From: Obelidium mucronatum
Taxonomy: Eukaryota; Chytridiomycota; Chytridiomycetes; Chytridiales; Chytriomycetaceae
NCBI GenBank assembly: GCA_025765595.1
Contig: JAIVFH010000054.1
Span: forward strand, 178,881-242,880
Direction of reading: 5' to 3'
Length of the DNA stretch: 64,000 bases
The position numbers and the translations under genes are program-made. The notes under the pieces are model-generated. The model had not been told where the DNA came from. It saw only the letters and a list, made by a program, of their open reading frames with translations, and searched no databases. Below are positions 46,201-56,444 of the stretch, in pieces; position 1 is the first letter of the stretch; each line of letters starts with the position of its first letter.

Positions 46201-47234
46201 TCCTTGTTCTGAAGGCGGCACTGAGAATCGTCATGGGAACCCTTTCCATGCTTGGAGCAGATCTTTTCCCCCGTAGCTTTACCAGTCTGTGCGGCCCTGG
46301 CCTTGGCTTTTCCCTTGTCAGCGACCTTAGTCAAAGACATGTTCTTAGCCATGACAGCCGAGGCATTTTGCAAAGCCGACACAAAGTTGGCAACAGCCAT
46401 CCCATAGTGGTTTGGACCTGGAACCAATGGTGCAGCAGCGCCAGCAGGGGCACCTGGAGGTAGTGGACCAAGAACCAAGAGGGGTTCAAAGGAGCGGGTA
46501 CCTGTAGAAGCAATGTTCTGGAGAAACCCAGCAAACTCCTTTTGAGAAGGAGGAGACAGAGTCATCTTACTGATGCAGTGATCCAATAAAACCCTGTGAT
46601 GGATTTCATCAGAGTAGATGGCTTGGTGCGACGTTACAAGATCAGAGATCTCCGCAACAAACTCATGCACATCAGCGTTGGAAGCGTCAGAGTGACAAAC
46701 AGCATTGACCCAGAGGGTTTGCCATTGAGTGCCGGAGGGTCCAGCAAGACCGCCAGTGGTATACAAAGCGCGGAGCGTAGGTATCTTGACAGATGCGAGT
46801 GAATGCTGCTCAACACGAGACATGTCGTAGTTGGAGAAACACTCAGAGAGAATGGCACAAGCCTTGTCGTTCTTCTCAAAACGTTCCTCAAAGCGCTTGC
46901 GGGCTTCAACGAAGTCACGCTGGGCAGTGGAGTTGTCACGTGACTGGTCACTATAGACTTTCCAAGCCGCTTCCCAAGCGGTGCGGGCAGCAACATTGGC
47001 AGCACCAGCGCCTTGAGCACCCGCTGGAAGCGGGCCTGGATTTGGAAACACAGCCGCGGGGACTGGTTCAACAGGTGGAAGACCAACGGTGTAACCATCA
47101 GATAAGACAATGGACAAGTTTGTCACGGACAAACTGGTCAAAATCCATGAGCGTAGAGCCCAAAACCATCCATTTGGGAATGGCAGCGCAGAAGACAATT
47201 TGATTGAAACTGGACGATTGATTTGTGTCCCCAT
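43249..47234 (-). mobile_element. Degenerate Ty1/copia retrotransposon 2
   Basis: Minus strand. Gag is open over 347 codons (47234-46191) and carries CSKHGKGSHDDSQC. After one in-frame TGA the same frame continues to 45474 with protease (RRCILDSGASRWM). Then, in broken frames, come the GAG-pre-integrase HxxH-type region, integrase (GLVERTVHTLKGMTE), RT (DVPNAFVHGETD, SLYGIHQASRIW, ASHVDDLLY) and RNase H (TRPDLSCSIGIL, ALSSTEAELIALSEA). No LTRs were found: one end meets family-B terminal sequence at about 47235 and the other fades near 43200. It is a different copia family from copia 1. Confidence 0.88.
46191..47234 (-). CDS. Gag of copia 2, 347 aa
   Basis: Longest intact frame of the element: Pro/Ala-rich N-terminal part (PAAVFPNPGPLPAG), helical core (VYSDQSRDNSTAQRDF, VLLDHCISKMTLSPPSQKEF) and a basic Cys/His tail (CSKHGKGSHDDSQC). 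The first ~40 residues look frame-mixed. The stop TGA at 46191-46193 is followed by ~220 further in-frame codons encoding a second Cys/His motif (CHVCQSKAH) and the protease. Confidence 0.7.
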   Translation of the reverse strand: MGTQINRPVSIKLSSALPFPNGWFWALRSWILTSLSVTNLSIVLSDGYTVGLPPVEPVPAAVFPNPGPLPAGAQGAGAANVAARTAWEAAWKVYSDQSRDNSTAQRDFVEARKRFEERFEKNDKACAILSECFSNYDMSRVEQHSLASVKIPTLRALYTTGGLAGPSGTQWQTLWVNAVCHSDASNADVHEFVAEISDLVTSHQAIYSDEIHHRVLLDHCISKMTLSPPSQKEFAGFLQNIASTGTRSFEPLLVLGPLPPGAPAGAAAPLVPGPNHYGMAVANFVSALQNASAVMAKNMSLTKVADKGKAKARAAQTGKATGEKICSKHGKGSHDDSQCRLQNKDPK

Positions 47235-47479
47235 AGCGAGCCGGACCTTGCGAGCCGCTAATGGGACGCTTAGCAGGCTGCTCGCACTTGTGGGCGACCC
47301 GCGTGCAAGCCGCTAACCAGTGGAAAGCCAGCCGTGTTGCAGTTAGTTTACAGGCTGCAAGCCAGTTGAGCAGAAAAGTTTTAAAACCATAACATATGTA
47401 TTGAAAGTAATAAACAAAATCCAAAGTAACCAACAATAAACAAAAACAAAAAAGGATGCGCGAAGTCGAAAAGAATAAA

Positions 47480-50400
47480 ATATTGAAAGAACATGTAGAA
47501 GTGCAGGTGGTTGAATGCTTGGATGAAGCTGCAAGATTGTGGTTTTCGTCAGGAACACCTGCATGAAACGCAAGCTTTTTGGTCCATTCAACAAAATGAC
47601 GTTTCGCTAATTCAAAAGTAAACGTCATTCCGCTGTATGTCGCAAAGAAGCACTTGTACTTCAAGAAGATCTGTAGCAAAATCAGAAAACGCAGATAACA
47701 ATCAGTAAACATGCAATCACCTTTTTCAGCTCCTCATTGTACAAATGGAGCCCAACGTACGCATGTCCAGACTCCTTCTTGTCAGGGAAGTTGACCAAGC
47801 CAGTCTCCTGCTTGACCATTGCCAGGATCTTGTCCTTCAGTATGTTCCCTTCAGCCAACAGCTTGCAGTAGATGATCGCATACTTCATCACATCATCGAC
47901 TTGCTTCTCCTTCACTCCTCCCGAACGTCCCGCTGGTCGAAACACAATTGACGACTGCGTCGAAGTTGATTCCATCGAATCACGGCGGGAGCTGCCGGAG
48001 CCAGAGCTTGGATGCATTGGAGTTGAATACAATTGCGATGACAGTGGGGTCACAACGGCAGGGCGAGCAAACACTGGTTGCGAGGCTATCAATAGAAAGG
48101 CAGCTGGTACCCCTCCCCTTGTCAAACAAATCACAACACACTCACTGCTTCCGGCTTTGATGTCAATCTGTCAAAAGACAGCTGTGTATTGAATTACAAA
48201 TGGCGATCGTCCAAAGCCATCTTTGTCAACAAGCTCCACGTAGTCGCAGTGGATACCCCTTGCCAGGAATGCTGCGTGACCTGAGAGGACCTTGATGATG
48301 TCACTTGGACCTAAAACAGAGTTAATACTCAGAGGATTTGAGGAAACAACAGCGGAAGAAAGGATCCACTTACCTAAAACATAGCGGTCTTTCCGATCCA
48401 GCACAAACGGAATTTCAACAAGCAGCTTTGTCGACTTGTCCGCAATAAGAGTGACTCCGATTTTGGCTTTCGGCGGTTCCGGTGCTGGACTTTCGTCGGC
48501 TTCATCTGCTGAATGTTGTTAGCCAAGTAAAAGCAAATCTCTCACCATCATCGTAATGCAAAGGAAAAGGCTGCGTATCACTAATGGAGCTGCGGATAGA
48601 GCCAGACGACTGCGGCTGGCTTGGCACTCGTTTGTCTTTGTCGTCATCTTCGTCTTCATCATCCAAGTCTTCGTCATCATTGCGAGCGTCCCGTCTATCA
48701 GACTTGCTTGAGGATGCATGGACATTGTTATCATCCGCGCCATTGTCTGCGTCACTTTCAGATTGGATTCCCCGTTTGTCTGGTGAACTTACAGAACCTG
48801 TTGTGTGATTTAAATGATAAAAATTGAAGAAACCCCAATTTAACAACGCTTACGTCTTCTGCGCCTTTCCATAGCGGTCTCATCGCGTTTAGCAGAGCTG
48901 GGCGTCTTGCTGTAGGTTCTGCGTGCGGGCTGTTTGGCTGGTGTTGGTGATGCTTGGCGCTTAGTCTTAGACATCAAAAATAAAGAAACATACCTGCAAT
49001 CGTTTTTTCTTCGTCATCGGAAATGTGGAGAATAAAGCCACTCTCACTCCCATCTTCGCGTTGGCGTTGCTCCCTGCGAACTTCATTCCGGATCGCTTCC
49101 TGCAGGTTGATCCGCGACTCCCACAGTGGGACCCTGTGCAAGTGCTCCGCGTTCTTTGATCCATCCACGTTTGTTTTGCTGGGTTCTGGGTACAGCTGTG
49201 TGGTAAAACACACCTTGAACATGTTGTTCACATTCTTGTGATCTATAACAACAAAAAACAGAGCTTTAGCAATACATATACACTTAAAGTAAAATAAAAC
49301 ATTACCGTAGATGAATCGCGGCATTAGTTTTCTTGCTATGTCAAGGTCCAGGTCTTTTTGGTCAGGATACATGACACCAAACCCCACTTGTCCAGCCAGA
49401 GCTGCGAGGTCTTTGTCTGTAAGAAACTGAAAACACTCGACAGTTTTTTTCAGTGTTGTTAAGACAATGGGGAAGTCCAGGTGTACACAGTCATTAACTG
49501 TTTGTCGTTTTCTTTCAGGTGGTAGTTGTACACCACTGGCGCAAAGTTAGTATTCAACATACTAAAAAACACATGTTAGATATAGCGGGTAGGATAGTGT
49601 AGAATGATGAATTAACATTACATGATTATATGCGGCACCTGCTCTCGCATTGCGTCTGTGCATGCGTTGGGCACCAATTTTGAGATGTTTGGGTAAAACA
49701 CGTGCCCGTGGATTGTCTTCCAAAGGTACTTGAGTGACTTGGGGTTGACGGAGCCATCCGCGCGGGGCTTGGTTATCCATTGGTAGCCGCTAATCCACGT
49801 CCCGTCTGCAACTGAGGGGAGCGAAAACGGAACATTGATGAAGTGTCTGCAGTCACAACTGTTGCAGATACGGTCCAGCAGACCTGCGACTGTGCTGGCG
49901 TCTCCTGGGGCTAATGGATGTTAGGACATTGTAAATCTTCTTTATTTTTTAAAAATAAACCAAAGTTTTTTAAAAACAACCCAAAGTTTCTTTATTTGTG
50001 AAAAGACAAACGGAGAGTAGGGAAGGAAGGGAATAAATAACCCACATATACTATCAGAAGTCTGCCCTGTATCGCCCAGGCGTGTACAATTCCCATCAAC
50101 AATTGGGAGCCCTTCCATGAGTTCCCCATCAATCAAAACCATCCGATCAGGTCCCCAATCCGATCCCACGTTTGAGCTCAAATACGTCAGTATTTCATCA
50201 TCATCGTCTTTTGGTGTTGGTCCAGGAGATCCACCAAATCTGTCATCCCCATTCTTCCATCCAGCGCCAACAGCTTCCCTCTTCACTTGTTCTTTTGATT
50301 CCATCTTCATCTGTTCTTTTGATTTGTATAATCCTTTCGACATATTGAGCCGTATCCGCGCTTTTGGCTTAGTGTTGCTTGGTCCAGCATTGATGTACTC

Positions 50401-50577
50401 CACATCTGTTGATCTCCTTGACGCTGTCCCTCGATCAAGCCGAATTGTTGCCTTTGGTTTCTTCGAGCGAACTCCATTGGACAGGACCACCTGCGAGGCT
50501 GTGTTTGCCTTGGTTTGTTCTGTTGCGATTTTGGTGCTTGTTGACGTGATCCTGGTTTGGCACACCGGCTCAGCCAT
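47480..50577 (-). pseudogene. Family-B version of the KDZ partner gene
   Basis: Minus strand, about ten exons from ATG 50577. Readable blocks: basic/acidic N-terminal part (KPKATIRLDRG, DDDDEILTYLSS), GTWISGYQWITKPRADGSV, LWKTIHGHVFYPNISKLVP, DLDIARKLMPRFIYG then an intron and HKNVNNMFKVCFTTQLYP, an acidic linker, VTLIADKSTKLLVEIPF, GPSDIIKVLSGHAAFLARG, VDDVMKYAIIYCKLLAEG, LKYKCFFATYSG and LAKRHFVEWTKKL. Order, intron after (F/Y)IYG and domain spacing parallel element A's partner gene (KYIYG, intron, ARKVSNNKYHVVFAPTP). Sequence identity is low, so the two families split long ago. Function not recognised; intactness uncertain. Confidence 0.55.
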
Positions 50578-50820
50578 GGTGCCTGATGATTGGTTCGCAA
50601 TCGTGTTAATGGGGACATAATATTAAAAATAAATAGTTAGAGAAGAAAACACACATACCACAATCAGCAATCAATGAATCATGCTTGCTGTTTCAGCATG
50701 GAAGCCAACAAAGATTAATGCAGCGATAGGGGGATTGTCACACAGGCGCAGTTTGACATTATTTTCGTCCCCCCAAAAGAGACTTCATAAAAAAATGGCA
50801 AAAATGCGCGGTTGGTAGTT

Positions 50821-51010
50821 ATGAATGGGCTTTCTCATTCTCCTACTTTGCAGATACGCTGATGATGAATGGGCTTTCTCATTCTCTCTGTCCTGCGGCG
50901 CGAGTTTGTTGTTTGATTCAGGTGATGAATGGGCTTTCTTGTTCTCCCGCTCCCAAACACTTCTATGCAGATGACAAATGGGCTTTCTCATTCTCTCTGT
51001 ACTGTGTTTC
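50821..51010. repeat. Tandem repeat with TGGGCTTTCTCATTCTC core
   Basis: Four imperfect units at about 50821, 50865, 50925 and 50973, each containing GATGA(A/C)(A)ATGGGCTTTCT and a CATTCTC(T)CT tail, separated by unrelated spacers of 25-40 bp. Lies between the family-B transposase and partner gene. Confidence 0.75.
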
Positions 51011-51064
51011 TCACTGTCGAGCAAAGGGCGAGAAAACCAAGTTTGTAAATGTGAGTTTTGTTAT

Positions 51065-52186
51065 TTATTCATCCTCTTCTTCCTTATCCCCTTCCACTCC
51101 TTCACCATCATCTTTGTTGACGTTTTTATCATCCTCCTTGTCATCCTTTTCTTGTTGTTCCCCCTTGGCTTCCATTTGGTCTTTGCTTTCATTTCTAATA
51201 ACTCTTTTCTTCTTTGAAATTCTGTTCTGGATGTCGGCGTTTCTCAAGTCTGCGAGACACCGCATAATGAAATCCGCTTGGACAGGCTCGTGGAAGCAAA
51301 TCAGGTGAGCGGTTTGATCGAACCACTTGGCACACTGTTCTGCCGCGGACGTGTTAAACCTTCCCTTTCCATTCGAAGGCCCTCCGGACGTCAATTCCTT
51401 GAATTTTGCTGGATCGCAATTCTCTGTACAGAAGTTGTCCCTGTGCATCCGAAAGTGGAACCTGTCAACCACAAACGTAACAGTCTTGTACAAGAACCTG
51501 ATTCCAACAAAGATCGGTGGTAAGTATAAGAAGAGAACAGTATATAATGAACAGAGCGCGTAATAATAAATAAGTAAAGTGCACCTTTCATATATTGTGA
51601 ATTTTCCTGCTACGTGTCGGGCGCGTAGGGATTGGAGCAAGCGGCAGGCTCTATCGTAGAAAACAAAGGTAGGTACTTTGCCCATTCGCGCAAAACAGTG
51701 GCATGAAATAAAGGTAGAAGACTCAAAAGAGTACATCTTAGATATTCCAATGATCATGCCGCAGCTCCACACAGCCATAAATATTCCAGGCAGGAACCGC
51801 TGCTTCAGTCTGTACTTGAACTGCTGATCCGCTACTAACTCTTTTTCTTGTGTATCAATATGTACTGTAGATGTTCGCGTTTTCTTGGACTTTCTCGTCG
51901 CTTTAAAGTCCTTGTTCCCTATTTCCCAATGATTTCCTGGACAGTCGCGTTGTGAGAGCTGAGTCCGCAGGTACTCAAAACAGTGTCTGTCTTTTTTCGC
52001 TTGCAGCCAGAGATGATGCACTCATTCTTCAGCTGGGCATGCGATGAGCAGAACAATGTGTTCACACCAAGAATAGGCAACACACAGCCTGGCACAGAAC
52101 ACAAGAGATGCCCCATAACTTTCCCATCCATTACACTGCCAGAGATTTCCTTTCCGTTGTAAAACTGGTGGCACCCGTCGCAGCGG
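51065..52186 (-). pseudogene. 3' half of family-B KDZ-type transposase
   Basis: Begins inside the Cys cluster at the 8 bp sequence CGCAGCGG (52179-52186, plus strand): CRCDGCHQFYNGKEIS, then VMDGKVMGHLLCSVPGC, FCSSHAQLKNECIISGC (CxC5/CxC6-like cluster associated with KDZ transposases), RFLPGIFMAVWSCG, FVFYDRAC (likely catalytic Asp), an intron, VVDRFHFRMHRDNFC and FNTSAAEQCAKWF, ending in a Lys/Glu/Asp-rich tail. There is a frameshift near 51985. In frame, it continues exactly from the 5' half at 34926. Confidence 0.8.
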
Positions 52187-52198
52187 CACGTACTATAG

Positions 52199-52212
52199 CG
52201 AGCGGCACGCGC
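52199..52212 (+). repeat. Left terminal inverted repeat core of element A
   Basis: CGAGCGGCACGCGC, perfectly inverted at 60190-60203; the first 12 bases also occur at 34939-34950 in copy 1. The bases outside the core differ between left (CACGTACTATAG) and right (CAG(C/T)G(C/T)GGGGTC) ends but both begin CA. Confidence 0.85.
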
Positions 52213-52460
52213 GATTCGGACTCCGATTCGGACTCCGATTCGGGAAACGATTCGGAGTCCGACTAGGGTCCGATTCAGGTCCGAATAGGAAAAGACCCGA
52301 ATCGGGCTCCAGTCGGAATGGCCAATAGGGCTATTGGCGCTCCTAGCCGCCTCCTAATGGAGTCCTAATCACTTCTCATTAGGAGGAAACAACTTTTTCC
52401 TGCAATTTGAGCATTGTCCTATTAGGAGCTACTCAGTCCTATTAGGACGACCGACTAGGA
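52213..52460. repeat. Left subterminal ATTCGG/CTAATAGG array
   Basis: A mosaic of degenerate GGACTCCGATTCGG, GGTCCGAATAGG and CTCCTAATAGG units, many self-complementary. It immediately follows the terminal repeat and ends ~180 bp before the transposase 3' end. Confidence 0.8.
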
Positions 52461-52643
52461 CTTAACATCCTATGAAAATAACTGTCAACTGCAAAACACT
52501 CTAAAAAAATCCAAAAATTACAAACCATCTGAAAAAATTTAAAAAAATTGCAAAAATACAAAATTAAAATTTCAGAATTTTATGATATTATAGTTAAAAT
52601 TAATCATAAAAATTTATCAATTTTTCAAATAAACCTCTGGCTA

Positions 52644-54747
52644 CTAACATTTACTAAGTTGCTCATTTCTCATGTCCACCATGCTGAACAAAAAAAAGTC
52701 TGCCTGAAGAGGGTCCAAATATCGCAAAATGTGTCCCATTTTTTCAAACCATCCAGCACACTGTTCTGCTGCTGATGTGTTGAATAAAGGCTTGTTTCCT
52801 TGGTATAGCCTAGCAAAAGACCTAGCGTCACAATTCTCCATGCAGAATCTGTCTCGACGACTATGGTTTCTGAAGTGAAATCGGTCAACAACCCAGATGA
52901 TTTTTTGGTATAGCATCCTAAGCACAGAAGTTAGATTCTATCACAGCAAATACATCCTTACTTGTGGAGCAGCTTGTTTTGCTGAGCGCCGTTTTTCAAA
53001 GTCCTGACAAAAACACATGCTTTGTCATAAAACATGAATGTAGGATACTCTTCCAGCCTCATGAATGTTTGACAAAGAAATCCTGTGATAAACTTGTTAG
53101 TACATCTTCCCAATGTCCATAATGTGCCCACAGCTCCACACAACCAGGAACACCCCTGGCAGGAATCTGTCAAATGGGCTGTAACAGAACCCAAACTCCT
53201 CATAATTCCTTTCATCATCCTTCACATGCCCCACTGACACTCGTGTCTTTCCACCATACTTCTTTGCAGTTTTCTCACTTGTTGTTGATGGGTCTGAGAA
53301 GAATTTTCCCACCGCCTCCATGTGTTCTACTTCCTTGCACGACAGCGGCTGGTAATCAAAAGAGTTCTCACGTTCTCGTTTTTGATTCGCACATCCTGAA
53401 ATGATGCATTTCCCCTTCAATCCTGCATGATTGATACAGAATTTTGTATTGATCCCAATGATGTCCAAATTGCATCCAATCACTCTGCACAGCAAGTGCC
53501 CCATCACTTTTCCATCCATCACTGCCGCACTATACTCCTGGCCTTTGCTATCAACAACATGACATTGTCCACATGAATGTTTCCATTTTACTGCAAAGTG
53601 CGCATTCATCCACTCCACATATTCCTTCATTGCCAACCGCAAATCTTCTACATTATCAGACACTTGATTGCTTGAGTACTCTCCAAGATGTAGGGAATAC
53701 GGAAACAGCCGTCTGCCCTTCTCCCCCCAAGATGGTTGGAAGCAGCAATAATCAAAATCTTCATGAGCTGCTTGAAGCACCTCTGAAACAGCTGGATCCT
53801 GAATGTACTCTTGCAATAGGAGCATCTGGTACAAGTAATACGCCCGCTTGAAAATAGATGATGATGCAGCTGAAGGAATCCCTGAATACTGTTCAGTATC
53901 TGATGAAACAGATGGAAATGCTGAATGGTATGCATTCCGCAGAGTATACATTTTACATCTAAGGAATAGTCTGTCAGTAAATGACAAGCAACAAACACTA
54001 CTAATAGCACTCCTAATAGCGATCCTAATAGCACTCCTAATAGCGCTCCGATTCGCGCTCCTAATCGCGCTCCTAATCGCTTTCCGATTCGCTTCCGATT
54101 CAGAACGCTATTAGGAGCGCAATTAGGAGCGCGATTTGGAGCGCGAATCGGAGCGCTATTAGGAGTGCTATTAGGACCAACACTTACAGCATTACAGACG
54201 GCACATTCTTCAGCCACAAATTTGCAAATGCAACAGTCATGTAGTATTTAGAATTGATTCCAATGACTTTTTGCTTTCTGATTGTATTCATTGGGTAATG
54301 TTCTATGGTGCAGTTTCCATTGGTAATCTCTGACACTGAATCAACATCATACAATTGAATACTGCAGCTCAAATTCACACAGCTGGATTTGTAAAGAAGA
54401 CCCGATTTAGCTGAATCTGCATCCAAGATTGTGACTTCTTGCCATCTCCCAATCTTTAGATGGCTCTGACACTTGATGCAGTATGTAAACGGAGCTGACA
54501 GGATAATAGGTACATTTGGGGTAATTGTTTCGTGAATTCTTGAATCAAAGACAGCCTCTGCAGTTTGTTTGGCTGCCAGGATGGGAACACCAAAAGAAGT
54601 AGCAACAAGCTGAATGAAATCCCGCAAACGGAGTGTCTTGTTGTAAGTCTTTTCAAAACTGCCGTAGATTGAAAACTCAGCTTGGAAGGCTGGGAACTGT
54701 TCTGCCAGCTGAGCTCCCATCTTGACATGTGAGGCAGGGATTTTCAT
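52644..54747 (-). pseudogene. KDZ/CxC-cluster transposase of element A
   Basis: Minus-strand exons 54747-54188, 53970 to about 53095, about 53093-52962 and 52917-52644. Order of blocks: TYNKTLRLRDFIQLVATSFG, VPIILSAPFTYCIKCQSH, YYMTVAFANLWLKNVPS, IFKRAYYLYQMLLLQEYI, FQPSWGEKG, WKHSCGQCH, VMDGKVMGHLLCRVIGC, FCINHAGLKGKCIISGC, RFLPGVFLVVWSCG, MFYDKAC, VVDRFHFRNHSRRDRFC and NTSAAEQCAGWF. The Cys cluster plus D...D...E layout fits KDZ-type transposases with CxC5/CxC6-like domains. One frameshift near 53094 (ATG TAC T AAC) breaks the frame; otherwise it is nearly intact. The first intron (217 bp) is almost entirely a palindromic array. Confidence 0.75.
53990..54187. repeat. Palindromic array filling the transposase intron
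   Basis: Left arm repeats CTCCTAATAGC and CTCC(G/T)(A)ATTCGC; right arm repeats GCGCTATTAGGAG and GCGCGAATCGGAG, so the two arms are reverse complements of each other over roughly 80 bp each around about 54100. It starts at the 5' splice site GTAAGTGTTGGTCC. Confidence 0.85.
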
Positions 54748-55359
54748 TTTTTTCGGCAAAGTTTTTTCCCCATGCAATCTCCAACACTGCCACTGCCAGA
54801 CACACTGCCATCCCTCAGAGTCAGCAACGACCCGAACAGACTGTCCATCCAGTTCTCTTTCGATGAGATCAAGAATGGCTTGTGGAAACAGGCTCCTTAC
54901 AAGACCTTGGATGACAAGAAGACCATCTTCATCTTGTGGAGTGATCTGCGAGAAGTCACCAAAGAACTCTGTCCTGACCTGCACCAAAGAGTCATGGAAA
55001 CAAAAGGCTCTCCTAAAGAGCTTGTAGAAGAGGCCACTGAGGCACTGGACAAGATGTTGAGGTCTGGGTTTATTTGTTTGTGTTTGACAGGTGATCGCTG
55101 ACACACCACTCCCAACCACAACAGATACATCAACTCCAACAACACATGGAAGCTAGTATTTTTGGATAAAACCAAATGTACAGTCCACATCCCTGGGCTG
55201 AAGTGTACAAGTGGATCAAAGACACAAACCAGGATTTAACAGCACTGGAGGACCTCTGCTTCAGTGGGATCGTGGATATAGATGGAAATCGTTCCGAAAA
55301 TGATGAGGAACGCGCAGCGGCGCTGGCGAAATACATATATGGTGAGTCTTATTCATTTT

Positions 55360-55545
55360 GGTGTGATGCGCGATTCGCGATCCGATTCGCAATCCGATTC
55401 GCGATCCGATTAGGAACAATTCGGTGCGGAGCCGATTAGGAGCCGGAGCGATTAGGAAACGATTCGGTGCGCGATTAGGAGTGCGAATCGGAGTGCTATT
55501 AGGAGCCGATTCGTAGCGCGATTAGGACCACAATTACACCCCTTT
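55360..55545. repeat. Array inside partner-gene intron
   Basis: Repeated GCGATCCGATTCGC, then AGCGATTAGGA and GCGCGATTAGGAG units fill most of the 5' part of the intron after KYIYG (donor GTGAGTC at 55342, acceptor TTTTAG at ~55581). Same unit types as the terminal arrays. Confidence 0.8.
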
Positions 55546-56444
55546 AATATCTAACCCTTTTTATTATTTATTTATCTTTTAGCTAGAAAAGTTTCAAACA
55601 ACAAGTACCATGTTGTTTTTGCTCCTACTCCTGCTGACACCAATGCCACCAAGATTGCCAAGAAGGCTACTGCTCGTGCCGCAAGACAACAGGCTGCTAA
55701 TGAGGTTAGATCCGACAGTGAACCTGATATTCCTCCTATCAGCCAGCTTCCAGGCTCTGCTGCAGGAAAACTGAGCCTAGAAGAGCTATCAAGTCTAAAA
55801 TTTCATTTCCACTCTTGGGATCTGATGATCCAATTGGTTTGGGTATTTATAGTCTCATTTTTTTGATTGAATTACAAATATTTAATTTAATTATGTGATA
55901 GGAACACCAACCAAGCAAGCTGGTTCTTCTTCGGATTCCACAATTCCTGCTCATACTTCTCCAAGTTCTTCAAAGGCTAATCCTTCTCCAGCTCCTCCTG
56001 GTTCTGCTAAGACTACTCCTGGTGCTGGCAAGACTGCTTCTGGTCCCCCATCTGTTTCCCCCAAGACTTTGACCAGCTCTGCTTCCAAGGCTACTACAGA
56101 TCCCAAGGCCACTACATTTCCCAGCACTGCTACAAATACTACTCCTGCTTCTCAATCTGGTTCCACAAAGAGTACCACTTCTGGTTCCAAGGCCACTACT
56201 GTTCCCATGGCTACTTCAGCTTCCAAAGTGTCCAAGGCAATGCCAGCTCCCAAAGTGTCCAAGGCAATGCCAGCTCCCAAGACAGCAGACAAGACAGCTG
56301 ATTCCAGTTCCAAGCCAGTGCCAAAAACAGCTGTCCTCAAGCCAAGATCTGCTGGTGCCTCCAAGACTGCTTTATCCAAGTCAATGTCTGTTCTCGAATC
56401 TCAGGCTTCTACAGTGGTATCTCCCGCAGTTGCTGAAAGCATTG

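Noticed and set aside
54748..55119. N-terminal extension of the element-A transposase
   Set aside because: The frame is open, but the opposite strand encodes the more protein-like start of the partner gene, and a good ATG lies at 54747.
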